33,121 nt of DNA from positions 60,451-93,571 of the forward strand of contig JADGAR010000008.1 of assembly GCA_015231915.1 (NCBI GenBank), written 5' to 3'. Below, piece after piece: positions 16,797-26,403 of this stretch. The notes under the pieces were generated by a model. It did not search any database. It had not been told where the DNA came from and was given only the letters and a program-made list of their open reading frames with translations. The translations under genes and the position numbers were made by a program. Source of the stretch: Magnetococcales bacterium (GTDB taxonomy: Bacteria; Pseudomonadota; Magnetococcia; Magnetococcales; Magnetaquicoccaceae). How positions within the stretch are numbered: the first letter of the stretch is position 1; each line of letters starts with the position of its first letter.

Positions 16797-17032
16797 GGCG
16801 CAGCCAACCACACCGGATTTTGCGGCAGGGAATACATGTCCCGCATGAATCCTTCGATCGATCAGAGTAAAGCCGCCAGGAACCAGCGGTTGCTGTCGTG
16901 ATTATTCCATGCCATCCTTTTTTTGGCAATCGCAAAAAAATCCGTCGGATCCGGTTGAATCTTTTTCGGCATTGCCTATCTTACGGAACACAAACCGATC
17001 CCAACCACCCTCAACCATCCTGGGCGACCACC

Positions 17033-17878
17033 ATGACCGATTTGCGCACCTATCTTCTGATGGCGGGTTTGACGGGCCTGTTTCTGGCCATCGGCCATGT
17101 GCTGGGGGGCCAGAACGGCATGCTGATGGCCCTGCTGCTGGCGGCGGGGATGAATTTCTGGGCCTACTGGTTTTCCGACGAGGCGGTTCTTGCCATGCAC
17201 AACGCCTTCGAGGTCGGCCCGCAGCAGGCCCCGGAGCTGCATGGCATCGTTCAGGAGCTGGCCCGCCGTGGCGGGATGCCCATGCCGCGGGTGTTTCTGA
17301 TCGACGACGACTCCCCCAACGCCTTCGCCACCGGGCGGGACCCGGAACACGCGGCGGTGGCGGCGACCACCGGGATTTTGCGCATCCTCGACCGCGAGGA
17401 GCTGGCCGGGGTGATGGCCCACGAGCTGGCGCACGTCAGCCACCGGGACATTTTGATTGCCACGATCACCGCGACCCTGGCCGGGGCGATCACCTCCATC
17501 GCCAATTTTTCTCAGCTGTTTTCGGGACGTTCCAGCGATGAGGAGGAGGGACGCGGGGGGGTATGGCAACTCCTGATGCTGGTGCTGGCGCCTGTGGCCG
17601 CGATACTGATCCAGATGGCCGTCTCCCGTTCCCGTGAGTACGAGGCCGACGCAGGGGGCGCCCGATTGTGCGGCAATCCCTTGTGGCTGGCCTCGGCCTT
17701 GGGCAAACTGGAGATGGGCAGCCGGCGGATTCCGTTGCAAAGCGCGGAAGCGAATCCGGCCTCGGCCCACATGTTCATTGTCTCGCCGTTGTCGGGTTCC
17801 ATGTTGGCGGGGCTGTTTTCCACCCATCCTCCGATGGAGGAGCGCATCGCGCGTTTGCAACGGCTGGCCTATCGATGA
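17033..17878 (+). CDS. htpX: HtpX-type membrane zinc metalloprotease (M48)
   Basis: The product has 281 residues, as usual for HtpX. Two hydrophobic helices lie near residues 8-26 and 34-50. The zinc motif is H130-E-L-A-H134, with the third ligand Glu in E-Y-E-A-D near 203; a further pair of hydrophobic segments follows the active site (~145-165, 180-198). HtpX degrades misfolded inner-membrane proteins, with the active site facing the cytoplasm. I choose the ATG at 17033; a longer frame upstream has no ribosome site. It opens a chain of genes, and its stop overlaps the rpe start (ATGA). Confidence 0.95.
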   Translation: MTDLRTYLLMAGLTGLFLAIGHVLGGQNGMLMALLLAAGMNFWAYWFSDEAVLAMHNAFEVGPQQAPELHGIVQELARRGGMPMPRVFLIDDDSPNAFATGRDPEHAAVAATTGILRILDREELAGVMAHELAHVSHRDILIATITATLAGAITSIANFSQLFSGRSSDEEEGRGGVWQLLMLVLAPVAAILIQMAVSRSREYEADAGGARLCGNPLWLASALGKLEMGSRRIPLQSAEANPASAHMFIVSPLSGSMLAGLFSTHPPMEERIARLQRLAYR

Positions 17879-18531
17879 TCAAGATCGCCCCTTCCATTCT
17901 GTCCGCCGACTTTTCCCGACTGGGAGAGGAGATCCGCGCCGTCGAAAGCGCCGGGGCGGATTACATCCATGTCGATGTCATGGATGGGCACTTCGTGCCC
18001 AATCTGACCATCGGGCCTTTGGTGGTGCAGGCCATTGGCCGGGTGGCGTCCAAACCGCTGGACGTGCATCTGATGATCTCACCGGTGGACGAATTCGTTC
18101 CCGCCTATGTCAAGGCCGGCGCCGCCATTGTCACGGTGCATGCCGAGGCGACGATTCACCTGGACCGCACCCTGAATCTGATTCGGGATTCCGGTTGCAA
18201 GGTGGGGGTGGCCTTGAATCCCTCGACACCGGTGTGCAATCTGTCGTCGGTGTTGCATCTGGTGGACATGGTGGTGGTGATGAGCGTCAATCCGGGATTC
18301 GGCGGTCAATCGTTCATTCCCTATGCGTTGCACAAGCTCAAGACCATCCGACGGATGATCAACGAGCGGGGGTTGCAGGTGGAGTTGGAGGTGGACGGGG
18401 GGATCAAGCCGGACAACATCCGCCAGGCCGCAGAAGCGGGCGCCGATGTATTCGTGGCCGGTTCCGCCGTGTTTTCGCAGCCCGATTACGCAGCGATCAT
18501 CCGGGAATTGCGGGCGAATGCCTCCGGATAA
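17875..18531 (+). CDS. rpe: Ribulose-phosphate 3-epimerase
   Basis: The product has 218 residues, a complete TIM-barrel enzyme that interconverts ribulose-5-phosphate and xylulose-5-phosphate in the pentose phosphate and Calvin pathways. Motifs: I-A-P-S-I-L-S-A-D-F at the start, H-V-D-V-M-D-G-H-F-V-P-N (metal and catalytic residues), H-L-M-I, M-S-V-N-P-G-F-G-G-Q and V-D-G-G-I. The ATG overlaps the htpX stop as ATGA, so translation is coupled. The gene overlaps rsmB by 14 bases. Confidence 0.97.
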   Translation: MIKIAPSILSADFSRLGEEIRAVESAGADYIHVDVMDGHFVPNLTIGPLVVQAIGRVASKPLDVHLMISPVDEFVPAYVKAGAAIVTVHAEATIHLDRTLNLIRDSGCKVGVALNPSTPVCNLSSVLHLVDMVVVMSVNPGFGGQSFIPYALHKLKTIRRMINERGLQVELEVDGGIKPDNIRQAAEAGADVFVAGSAVFSQPDYAAIIRELRANASG

Positions 18532-19828
18532 TCCCCGTCGCATCGCCATCGAAGCCGTCATGCGGGTGATGCGGGACGGTCTGGCCCTGGAGGCGGATGC
18601 CGGGCGTTTTGCGCAATTGACGGGTCGGGATCGTGCCCTGGCGATGGAGATCGCGGCGGGCACGTTGCGATATTTTGCCATCATTGATGGCGTCTTGCGC
18701 GCGTGCATGCCCCGTCCCCTGGCCAGGGGGCGGCATTTTTTGTGGGCGGTGTTGTGCACGGCCTTGTATCAGGCGCGCTGGATGCGGATTCCCGTACATG
18801 CCGCCGTGCATGAGGCGGTCGAACTGGTGAAAAACTCGCCGGATCGGCCCAAGGCGGGATTCGTCAATGCCGTGTTGCGGCAGGCGGTGTTGGTGGACCC
18901 GACCGGGTTGTGGTCGGGCCTGGCAGATCCGGCGGCGCGTCTGGCTTTGGAGTTGTCGTATCCCGAATGGTTGGCGAGGCGCTGGGTGGCGCGGATTGGC
19001 GAGGCGCGGACCCGTGCCAGGATGGAGGCGGGCAATCGTGAGGCGGATTTGACGTTGCGGGTCAACACGCTGGTTGCGGATCGGAAGGTTTTCATTGATC
19101 TCACCAAAGGCCATCCGTTTGGGAGGGACGGGGTGGTTGTTGACAGCCCTGGACCGATTGATGAAATCGCCGGTTATCGGGAGGGTTGGTTTGCCGTGCA
19201 GGATGGGGCGGCGCAGTGGGCCGGGCGATTGCTGGGGCCGACTGCTGGCGAGGATATCCTGGACTTGTGTGCCGCGCCGGGAGGCAAGACAACGCACCTG
19301 GCGGCGCTTGCCGGGGGGCAGGCGCGTATTTATGCCGTGGACCGGAGCGAGTGGCGTTTGCGGCGTTTGCGGGAGAATCTGGAACGATTGCGGGTGCCCG
19401 GAGTGGAGGTGGTGGTCGGGGACGCTGTTGCGGACGATTATTTGCCGGGCATGACGTTTGATCGGGTGCTGGTGGATGCGCCCTGTACCGGGAGCGGGGT
19501 GATCCGGCGTCATCCGGACATCAAGTGGCGGCGCTGTGCCGAGGATCCCGCGCGCATGGCCGCGACCCAGAGTCGGATTCTGGAGGCGGCGGCCCGGCGG
19601 GTGCGTCCTGGTGGTGTTCTGGTTTATGCGGTGTGTTCGCTGGAGCCGGAGGAGGGAGAGGAGCAGATCGCCGCGTTTCTGGCCGCTCACCCGGATTGGC
19701 GGCGGCAGCCGGTCACCGTTGCGGAGGGGGTGCCTGCCAGTGTCATCACGGCTGAAAAGGATTTTTTCACGGAGCCGGGTTGGGAGGGGATGGATGGGTT
19801 TTTCATATCCAGATTGTGTTTGCGATGA
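18518..19828 (+). CDS. rsmB: 16S rRNA (cytosine-967 C5) methyltransferase
   Basis: The product has 436 residues. The N-terminal ~140 form a helical NusB-like RNA-binding domain (R-x-x-A-I-E-A-V near the start), followed by a Rossmann methyltransferase: D-L-C-A-A-P-G-G-K-T (~250, SAM loop), D-A-P-C-T-G-S-G (~320) and Y-A-V-C-S-L-E-P-E-E (~370). The two Cys in the last two motifs are the catalytic pair of Nop2/Sun m5C enzymes. The ATG at 18518 lies inside the end of rpe. Close relatives sit beside fmt or def in many bacteria; here rpe is the partner. Confidence 0.95.
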   Translation: MPPDNPRRIAIEAVMRVMRDGLALEADAGRFAQLTGRDRALAMEIAAGTLRYFAIIDGVLRACMPRPLARGRHFLWAVLCTALYQARWMRIPVHAAVHEAVELVKNSPDRPKAGFVNAVLRQAVLVDPTGLWSGLADPAARLALELSYPEWLARRWVARIGEARTRARMEAGNREADLTLRVNTLVADRKVFIDLTKGHPFGRDGVVVDSPGPIDEIAGYREGWFAVQDGAAQWAGRLLGPTAGEDILDLCAAPGGKTTHLAALAGGQARIYAVDRSEWRLRRLRENLERLRVPGVEVVVGDAVADDYLPGMTFDRVLVDAPCTGSGVIRRHPDIKWRRCAEDPARMAATQSRILEAAARRVRPGGVLVYAVCSLEPEEGEEQIAAFLAAHPDWRRQPVTVAEGVPASVITAEKDFFTEPGWEGMDGFFISRLCLR

Positions 19829-20079
19829 ACACCCTTGAGCAGTTGAAGGCACTCGGTGCCGGGCGTTTGGCCCCGGAGGATGTGATCTCCCTCTATCGGC
19901 AAGCGTTTCTCCAATTTGGCGCCCAGTCGTTGTGGAGTCGTCAACCGAGCGGCCAACCCACCATTGCGCAGGCACTGGTCATTGCCGATTGCCTGCGTCG
20001 CGAGGGTAACCTGGTGAGCCGCGCCTTTGCCGCGCGGATGGAAGAGGCCTGCCGTGCCGCTCTCCAAGTTGCAAAGTGA
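19825..20079 (+). CDS. Small protein coupled to the nucleotidyltransferase gene
   Basis: The product has 84 residues from an ATG at 19825 that overlaps the rsmB stop as ATGA. It is helical and amphipathic with no signal peptide; it has one C-L-R-R-E-G segment. I recognise no named family. Its 3' end overlaps the next gene by 26 bases. The order small gene then AbiEii-like nucleotidyltransferase is that of an antitoxin-toxin pair; that role is inferred from context only, and no helix-turn-helix is obvious. Confidence 0.7.
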   Translation: MNTLEQLKALGAGRLAPEDVISLYRQAFLQFGAQSLWSRQPSGQPTIAQALVIADCLRREGNLVSRAFAARMEEACRAALQVAK

Positions 20080-20887
20080 CATTCTCGTCCTGCTTGCCTC
20101 GCACAGGAACCCGGAAAGCCATGTTGCCGGTGCGAGCGCCTTGAACCAGCACGGCCCGCGTTTTTCAGGTGACATCGACATTTTCCACGACCACGAAGAG
20201 GCTGTTGCCCTGGCCTGCGAGGCCGATTCCAGAGTTTTGATGGAAAACGGGTTTTTGCTCCAGTGGCTGCGGCGGTATCCAGGGTTGCATGCCGCCGTGG
20301 TGGAACGGGGTGGAGAAAAGACCAAACTGGAATGGTTGCAAGACAGCGATTTCCGTTTTTTCCCGACCGTTATGGATGATCTGTTCGGCTACCGGCTGCA
20401 CATCATCGATCTTGCCACCAACAAGGCCCTGACTGCCGCTGGCCGGCGTGAACCGCGCGACGTACTTGACCTCCTCTATATTCACGCCCACCATCTGCCC
20501 CTTGGCGCGGTCATCTGGGCAGCGGTTGCCAAGGATGCCGGTTATTCCCCGGAAAGTCTGATTACGGAAATCCGTCGCAACGCGCACTATCGGGCCGATG
20601 ATTATGCCGATCTGGCGTTGATCGAGCCTGTCGATGCCGCCATTGTCTCGCGAACCCTGCGTCAGGCGCTCGACGAGGCCGAGGTGTTTGTCCGCGCCAT
20701 GCCTCCTGGCAAGGAGGGGTTGCTGTTTTTGCAAGGTGGCGTACCGGTACAACCGGACCCGGATCACCTGGCCGATTATGTGGAACATGCGGGCCAACGG
20801 CGCGGCCATTGGCCTTCCTCTCCCGAAATCGCGGCGGCCATGGTGGAGTGTCATAAAATGCCAATGATAAATAACTTAATATATTAA
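20054..20887 (+). CDS. AbiEii-like nucleotidyltransferase (putative toxin)
   Basis: I choose GTG 20054, eight bases after GGAAGAGG; the reading V-P-L-S-K-L-Q fits family N-termini, giving 277 residues. The nucleotidyltransferase signature is near residues 25-45: a G-A-S-A-L stretch followed by R-F-S-G-D-I-D-I-F-H-D, giving the metal-binding Asp-x-Asp. A third acidic part lies in the later Lys/Ala-rich section K-A-L-T-A-A-x-R-R-E-P-R-D-V-L-D-L. The family includes AbiEii/MenT toxins that modify tRNA ends and also uncharacterised house-keeping-like members. Overlap with the 84-residue gene suggests a type IV-like pair. The last ~12 residues lie in AT-rich DNA, so the C-terminus may have been altered at an island boundary. 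Confidence 0.75.
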   Translation: MPLSKLQSDILVLLASHRNPESHVAGASALNQHGPRFSGDIDIFHDHEEAVALACEADSRVLMENGFLLQWLRRYPGLHAAVVERGGEKTKLEWLQDSDFRFFPTVMDDLFGYRLHIIDLATNKALTAAGRREPRDVLDLLYIHAHHLPLGAVIWAAVAKDAGYSPESLITEIRRNAHYRADDYADLALIEPVDAAIVSRTLRQALDEAEVFVRAMPPGKEGLLFLQGGVPVQPDPDHLADYVEHAGQRRGHWPSSPEIAAAMVECHKMPMINNLIY

Positions 20888-21038
20888 AAAATATCTTATA
20901 GTACCGAAGCGATGAGACAATTCGCTTGGTTATTAATATATTCCGTCAAAAAAATAATGGAATAATTTGCTTGACAAGCAATCCAGACGCACGAATAATA
21001 CGAGTCGATATTAATTTGCTTGCATTAAGAGTGTATAC
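20888..21038. other. AT-rich spacer at island start
   Basis: About 150 bases of very AT-rich DNA with short palindromic tracts. A 63-codon open frame (20926-21117) overlaps it, but its translation has no recognisable feature and it overlaps the TOPRIM fragment in another frame. Promoter of the island genes is a likely content. Confidence 0.4.
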
Positions 21039-21446
21039 ATGGAAGACAGATCAATTAAAATTTCAAGGAATTTCAAAGCAGACTTTGGTATACTTCATGA
21101 TTGCGATACGCCATTGAATAAAAATGGTGTAAAAAATGGCGCATGGACAATGAACTTCAGAATTTATGATGAGCTTGAAAAGTGCCGCACATCAGGCATG
21201 ACGGTGCGTCATCGTATCAGCGTACCCAACTTCGAGCGCAGACTGGGAGGACAGGATCTGGACAGCGACAAGCCATTTGCCGCTTATTCGCGCTTGAAGC
21301 ATGATGAGATCCAAAAACAGGAAATACGAGATCTTCTTACTGAGTTACGCAATTCAAATGATCATTATCCCTTTACCTCAACTGATATACAACAAATTGA
21401 TGTATACAAAAAATGCCTTGAGGATGCAATCACATCATTAATTTAA
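21039..21446 (+). pseudogene. TOPRIM-type fragment of an OLD-family nuclease (possibly a stand-alone small gene)
   Basis: The frame codes 135 residues. L-H-D-C-D-T-P near residue 20 followed by K-N-G-A-W-T-M-N-F-R-I-Y and later V-P-N-F-E-R-R-L recalls the second half of the TOPRIM domain of OLD-type ATP-dependent nucleases, where the Asp-x-Asp binds metal. The first TOPRIM glutamate and the whole ATPase domain are missing: the frame is closed by TAA at 21012-21014 upstream and nothing ATPase-like is found in 20888-21038. So it is probably a truncated remnant, although a stand-alone gene cannot be excluded. It precedes the unknown gene by 42 bases on the same strand. Family assignment is from motif memory and is only moderate. 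Confidence 0.45.
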
Positions 21447-21488
21447 GGTTAACTATTCAAATATTTTACATTAGAAGGATGCACCTCA

Positions 21489-22490
21489 ATGAATCATCTT
21501 AATGCGTTACCAGGATTTGCTGACTGGCAATGGAATCTCATTCATAAACTACAATCTACGCTGCGTTCCATGTTTGCTGAAGGTGAGGTCGAAGCTCTGA
21601 AAAAATTAACCAGTGAAGAAATTAAAGATTTTTCTGGCTCGTCACAGAATGTCAATTATAATGTATCAACTGCTATCAACTTTATTCATAACAAAAAGGT
21701 GATATCCGTCGATAATCACTTGGAACGCGAACTCGGCGATATCCTGGCCCTTGGGGTCTATCGGGAAAATGGGGCGTTGCGTTGGAATAGAATATGTCTC
21801 ATTCAAACAAAGATGAATAAAGGCGGCGCAATTGCCATTGAACCAGGCCAATTGTCGCTGTTGAGTATGTTTCCGAAATTTAAGTTCAAAGGAAAAAATA
21901 ATATTGAGCATTTGTTGCGCAACCGTTCTGGCATGTTGGGCGCGTATGGATTCTTCTCATCCGATGGAGAGATGCCGCTCATAAGCGCAAGAGTGCTCAA
22001 ACAAATGCTTGGAGATAATAAATCGATCAAATTTTCTGATCTTGTACATATTTTTGTGTCTGAACGAGCCGCGAGAAGTCAGCACACAAGCGTACTCGGC
22101 TCACAATACCATGGACCTTTTTATCCTTTCACTACCATTGACCCGACACACTGCCCTGATTGCAATGAATTTTATCATGAATATTTTCCACGCTTTTTTC
22201 CACCGTCTGTTATAAGACATTGGGCAAGGCGTCATCTGCATCAACATCATGATTTTAATGTAACGCCCGACGAAAGCGTATTGTCATGTATTGGCATGAA
22301 TGAATTTGTCAGATCATGGACAGAATTAAGGCTTGGCGAGCTTGTTCATGGTGACGACGATTCCGAGAGCGCTCAGGCTCTTCGTGATCTTATGGCAAAC
22401 CCAACATTGCTTAGTGAAGACAAAAATATGTTAATCATAAAAACAACTGTAAGCGCATCACGTCATGAGGATGAGCGCAATTTTGGATAA
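21489..22490 (+). CDS. Unknown protein with possible PD-(D/E)xK-type nuclease core
   Basis: The product has 333 residues, starts at an ATG with GAAGGA about 10 bases upstream, and uses A/T-rich codons unlike the flanking genes. There is no signal peptide or membrane segment. Seen: E81-L-G-D84 followed 22 residues later by I-Q106-T-K108, the spacing and character of a PD-(D/E)xK-type active site with Q-x-K in the last motif, as in several restriction-like enzymes. A C-P-D-C pair near residue 220 and a His-rich stretch (R-H-L-H-Q-H-H) near 250 may bind metal. I recognise no named family. Together with the TOPRIM fragment this suggests an anti-phage or restriction function. All of this is inference. 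Confidence 0.65.
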   Translation: MNHLNALPGFADWQWNLIHKLQSTLRSMFAEGEVEALKKLTSEEIKDFSGSSQNVNYNVSTAINFIHNKKVISVDNHLERELGDILALGVYRENGALRWNRICLIQTKMNKGGAIAIEPGQLSLLSMFPKFKFKGKNNIEHLLRNRSGMLGAYGFFSSDGEMPLISARVLKQMLGDNKSIKFSDLVHIFVSERAARSQHTSVLGSQYHGPFYPFTTIDPTHCPDCNEFYHEYFPRFFPPSVIRHWARRHLHQHHDFNVTPDESVLSCIGMNEFVRSWTELRLGELVHGDDDSESAQALRDLMANPTLLSEDKNMLIIKTTVSASRHEDERNFG

Positions 22491-22534
22491 TACCGATCAC
22501 GATTCAAGCTCTCAGTTAGATGCACACTAAAAGC

Positions 22535-22565
22535 AAAAAATCCCAGGGGGAGTGATTCCCCCTGG
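22535..22565 (-). terminator. Rho-independent terminator of metH, with CCAGGGGG stem
   Basis: CCAGGGGG at 22543-22550 pairs perfectly with CCCCCTGG at 22558-22565 around a seven-base loop. On the minus strand the hairpin is followed by a run of six T (22540-22535). It lies 18 bases after the metH stop. The same stem recurs at 33080-33100, so it belongs to a repeated hairpin family. Confidence 0.85.
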
Positions 22566-22582
22566 ACCCCCATGAAACCCGA

Positions 22583-25500
22583 TCAGGCCGGGGTGTAGCC
22601 CAACCAGGCAGCCAGACGGGTCTCCACCTCCGCAACGCCAATCCCCAACCGCCGGGCGTAATCCTCGACCTGATCCTTGCCAATCCCGTCGGTACGAAAA
22701 TACTCTGCCTGGGGGTGCGCAAAATAAAAGCCACTCACCGAAGCACCCGGATGCATGGCAAAACTCTCCGTCAAGCGAATCCCGGTGTTCGCCTCCGCAT
22801 TCAGCAAATCGAACAACAACCGCCGCTGGGCATGGTCCGGACAGGACGGATAACCCGACGCGGGACGTATGCCACGATATTTCTCCCGGATCAACTCCTC
22901 CTTGGTGAGGGATTCCTCGGACGCATAGCCCCAGAACTCCTTGCGCACCCGCAGGTGCAACCACTCGGCGAACGCCTCGGCCAAACGATCCGCCAACGCC
23001 TTCACCATGATCAGCTCATAATCGTCCCCGAGCCGCTCCAGACGGGCCACCTCCTCCTCCAACCCCAAGCCGGCGGTCACGGCAAAAAGTCCCAATACGT
23101 CTTTTTCACCACTCGCGCGCGGCGCGAGAAAATCGGACAGTGAAAAATAATGCTGCCCCTCGGGACGCTCGGCCTGCTGCCGCAACATGGGAAACACCCC
23201 AACGCTCTGCCCGTCTTGATACACCTCGATGTCGTCCGTCTCCAGGCTATTGGCGGCAAAAAAACCATAAGCCCCACTCGCCCGCAATACCCCGCCGGCC
23301 AGCATCCGCTCCAAAGTGCGCTGGGCGTCCTCGAACAGACGGGTCGCCTCGACCCCCATCACCGGATGGGACAAAATCCCCGGAAAACGACCGGGCATGT
23401 CCCATACCTGAAAAAACGGCGTCCAGTCGATGAACGGAATCAACACATCCAACGGCTGCTCCCGAATCACCCGGGTTCCATAAAAGGATGGCAAAACCAC
23501 CTGCCAGGGACCGGTGAAACGCCTTGCCCGCGCCTCGTGCAACGTCACCGAGCCGCGCGACCGCTTGTGACGGTACTGCTCCCGCAACCGCTCCTGACGC
23601 GCCCGCTCCTCGGCCACGAATACCGGACGCTTCACCCGATGCATCAACTGCCCGGCCACCGCAGCCGCCTGCGAGGCGTCCCGCGCATGAATCACCGGAC
23701 CCGAATAGCCGGGCGCAATCTTCACGGCGGTGTGGGTCGGCGACGTGGTGGCACCCCCGATCAACAACGGCAGATTCCACCCCCGCCGCTCCATCTCCGT
23801 GGCCACCAGCACCATCTGCTCCAACGACGGCGTGATCAGACCGGACAAACCGATCATGTCCACCCCGCTCGTGACGGCCTGCTCCAGGATCACCTCCCCC
23901 GGCACCATCACCCCGGCGTCGATCACCTCGAAATGATTGCACTGCAACACCACCTTGACGATGTTCTTGCCGATGTCGTGCACATCCCCCTTCACCGTGG
24001 CCAACAAAATTTTTCCCTTGGCGGATGCCGCCCCTCCATCCTTGTCCGCCTCGATGAACGGGGTCAAACAGCCCACCGCCTTCTTCATCACCCGGGCGCT
24101 CTTGACCACCTGGGGCAGAAACATCTTCCCGGCCCCGAACAGTTTTCCCACTTGATCCATCCCGTCCATCAACGGCCCCTCCACCACCCGCAACGGATGC
24201 AAGGCCGCCAGCCTGGCCTCCTCCACGTCCGCCTCGATGAAGGTCTCGATCCCGTGCACCATGGCGTGCGCCAAACGCCCTTCCACCGGCAAGCCGCGCC
24301 AGGCCAGATCCTTCTGGCCAGCGTCGCTGCCCGTTTCCCGCGCTTTCAACTCCCTGGCAAGCTCCAGCAACCGCTCTCCGGCATCCTCCCGCCGCGCCAG
24401 CAGAAGATCCTCCACCCCCTCCCGCAACGCCGGCGGAATCTCCTCGTAGACCGCCAGCTGACCGGCGTTAACAATCCCCATGTCCAGCCCGGCGGCCACC
24501 GCATGATAAAGAAATACCGAGTGCATCGCCTCCCGCACCAGGTTGTTGCCCCTGAAGGCGAAAGAAACGTTGCTGATCCCCCCGCTGGTCAAGACCCCGG
24601 GCATCGATGCCTTGATCTGCCGCACCGCCTCGATGAAATCCAGCGCGTAACGGTCGTGGGCCGCAATCCCGGTGCCCACGGCAAACACGTTGGCATCGAA
24701 CACGATCTCCTCAGGCCGGAAACCCGCCTCCTGCGTCAAAAGATCATGCGCCCGTTGACAGATGGCCACCCGACGCTCCAGGGTGTCCGCCTGACCCGCC
24801 TCGTCGAAGGCCATCACCAGCACCGCCGCCCCGTAACGGCGCACCAGACGGGCCTGGGCCAGAAACGGCTCCTCCCCCTCCTTGAGACTCAACGAATTGA
24901 CGATGCCCCGCCCCTGCAGGCAACGCAATCCCGCCTCCAGCACCTCCCAGCGCGAGGAGTCCACCATCACCGGCACCCGCGCGATGTCCGGCTCGGCGGC
25001 CACGCGGTTGAGAAAACGGGTCATCACCTCCGGACCGTCCAACAGGGCGTCGTCCATGTTGACATCGATCACCTGCGCCCCGTCCTCCACCTGGCGGCGC
25101 GCCACCTCCACCGCCGCGTCGTAATCCCCCTCCTGAATCAGACGCGCAAACATCCGCGAACCCGCCACATTGGTGCGCTCGCCAATATTGGTGAAAAGAG
25201 ACTCCCGCGCCCCGATCTCCAGAGGCTCCAGTCCGGACAGACGGCAGCGCGGCTCCAGCTGCGGCGGCTTGCGCGGCGCCAGTCCCGCCACCGCCCCGGC
25301 CATGGCGCGGATGAACTCCGGACGGGTTCCGCAGCATCCCCCGACGATATTGACCAGCCCGGCCTCGGCAAACTCGCGAATCTTGCCCGCCATGGCCTCC
25401 GGCGTCTCGTCGTAGCCGCCCATCTCGTTGGGCAGCCCGGCATTGGGATGCACCGAGATCAACGCCTCCGTCGCCCGCGCCAGATTCACCAGGTGAGGAC

Positions 25501-26266
25501 GCAACTGGTCGGCCCCCAGGGCGCAATTCAGACCCATGCTCGAGGGACGCGCGTGCAGCGTGGCCTGCACGAACCCCTCCACGGTCTGACCCGACAGGAT
25601 CCTGCCGCTGCGATCCGAAATCGTCCCGGAAATCATCACCGGAATCGGCTCTGCCCGCCCCTCGTTGCAGGACATGATGGCGAACAACGCCGCCTTGCAG
25701 TTGAGTGCGTCGAATACCGTCTCCACCAGAAACAGATCCGCCCCGCCATCCGCCAACCCGCGCGCCACCTCCTCGTAGGCCGCCACCAGATCCCGAAAGG
25801 TGACGTTGCGGAAACCGGGATTGTTGACATCCGGCGAGATGGAGGCCGTCCGATTGGTCGGCCCCAGCACCCCGGCCACGAAACGGGGTTTTTCCGGTGT
25901 CAGGGCGGTATACCGGTCGGCGGCCACGCGCGCCAGGCGGGCTGCGGCCAGATTCAGCTCGTAGGCCAGCTCCGGCATCCCGTAATCCGTCAACGAGATG
26001 GCGTTGGCATTGAAATTGTTCGTCTCCAGAATGTCGGCCCCGGCAGCCAGATAGGCCTCGTGAATCTCCAGCACAAGCTCTGGCCGGGTCAGGGTGAGCA
26101 GGTCGTTGTGCCCTTTCAACTCCGTGGGGTGGTGGACGAAACGCTCCCCGCGAAAGGCCGCCTCGTCCAGATTGTGGCCCTGGATCATGGTGCCCATGGC
26201 CCCATCCAGAAGCAGGATGCGCTGTTGCGCCAGTTTATTGAATACATCCATGCGGTGATTGACCAT
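22583..26266 (-). CDS. metH: Cobalamin-dependent methionine synthase
   Basis: The product has 1227 residues, the full length of MetH. It transfers a methyl group from methyl-tetrahydrofolate via cobalamin to homocysteine. Domains in order: homocysteine-binding barrel (~1-330) with zinc Cys in G-L-N-C-A-L-G (~245) and G-G-C-C-G-T-R-P (~308); pterin-binding barrel (~350-620) with N-I-G-E-R-T-N; cobalamin-cap and B12-binding region with [10 protein letters not shown] (~760), whose His is the cobalt ligand; and the SAM-dependent reactivation domain (~900-1227) with [12 protein letters not shown] near its end. The ATG at 26266 follows AAGGA by seven bases. No cobalamin riboswitch was evident in the short leader. 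The gene is divergent from a secreted protein. Confidence 0.98.
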   Translation of the reverse strand: MVNHRMDVFNKLAQQRILLLDGAMGTMIQGHNLDEAAFRGERFVHHPTELKGHNDLLTLTRPELVLEIHEAYLAAGADILETNNFNANAISLTDYGMPELAYELNLAAARLARVAADRYTALTPEKPRFVAGVLGPTNRTASISPDVNNPGFRNVTFRDLVAAYEEVARGLADGGADLFLVETVFDALNCKAALFAIMSCNEGRAEPIPVMISGTISDRSGRILSGQTVEGFVQATLHARPSSMGLNCALGADQLRPHLVNLARATEALISVHPNAGLPNEMGGYDETPEAMAGKIREFAEAGLVNIVGGCCGTRPEFIRAMAGAVAGLAPRKPPQLEPRCRLSGLEPLEIGARESLFTNIGERTNVAGSRMFARLIQEGDYDAAVEVARRQVEDGAQVIDVNMDDALLDGPEVMTRFLNRVAAEPDIARVPVMVDSSRWEVLEAGLRCLQGRGIVNSLSLKEGEEPFLAQARLVRRYGAAVLVMAFDEAGQADTLERRVAICQRAHDLLTQEAGFRPEEIVFDANVFAVGTGIAAHDRYALDFIEAVRQIKASMPGVLTSGGISNVSFAFRGNNLVREAMHSVFLYHAVAAGLDMGIVNAGQLAVYEEIPPALREGVEDLLLARREDAGERLLELARELKARETGSDAGQKDLAWRGLPVEGRLAHAMVHGIETFIEADVEEARLAALHPLRVVEGPLMDGMDQVGKLFGAGKMFLPQVVKSARVMKKAVGCLTPFIEADKDGGAASAKGKILLATVKGDVHDIGKNIVKVVLQCNHFEVIDAGVMVPGEVILEQAVTSGVDMIGLSGLITPSLEQMVLVATEMERRGWNLPLLIGGATTSPTHTAVKIAPGYSGPVIHARDASQAAAVAGQLMHRVKRPVFVAEERARQERLREQYRHKRSRGSVTLHEARARRFTGPWQVVLPSFYGTRVIREQPLDVLIPFIDWTPFFQVWDMPGRFPGILSHPVMGVEATRLFEDAQRTLERMLAGGVLRASGAYGFFAANSLETDDIEVYQDGQSVGVFPMLRQQAERPEGQHYFSLSDFLAPRASGEKDVLGLFAVTAGLGLEEEVARLERLGDDYELIMVKALADRLAEAFAEWLHLRVRKEFWGYASEESLTKEELIREKYRGIRPASGYPSCPDHAQRRLLFDLLNAEANTGIRLTESFAMHPGASVSGFYFAHPQAEYFRTDGIGKDQVEDYARRLGIGVAEVETRLAAWLGYTPA

Positions 26267-26403
26267 GGCCGATCCTTTTTTTCGATAACGGAGACGATGC
26301 GGACTTGTGAAAACAGGATCTTTCTAGCATGATAAATCCGGTATCGCCAGTTCGCGTGGTGGCTCACACGCTTGGCTCACAAGGAGCAGGGAGGTGCGGT
26401 GGC

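Larger units (their letters stand above)
20850..22510. other. AT-rich accessory island
   Basis: From about 20850 to 22510 base composition falls sharply: poly-A/T tracts and A/T-ending codons replace the G/C-rich style on both sides. The stretch holds the TOPRIM-like fragment and an unknown protein. It ends at the terminator hairpin of metH. No terminal inverted repeats, target duplications or integrase were seen. Foreign origin is the simplest explanation. Confidence 0.75.

Noticed and set aside
23150-26332. Plus-strand 1060-codon open frame
   Set aside because: Antisense shadow of metH, rich in His/Arg/Gln and without domains.
26267-26403. Cobalamin or SAM riboswitch upstream of metH
   Set aside because: The divergent spacer is only ~137 bases and shows none of the conserved boxes or pairing expected.
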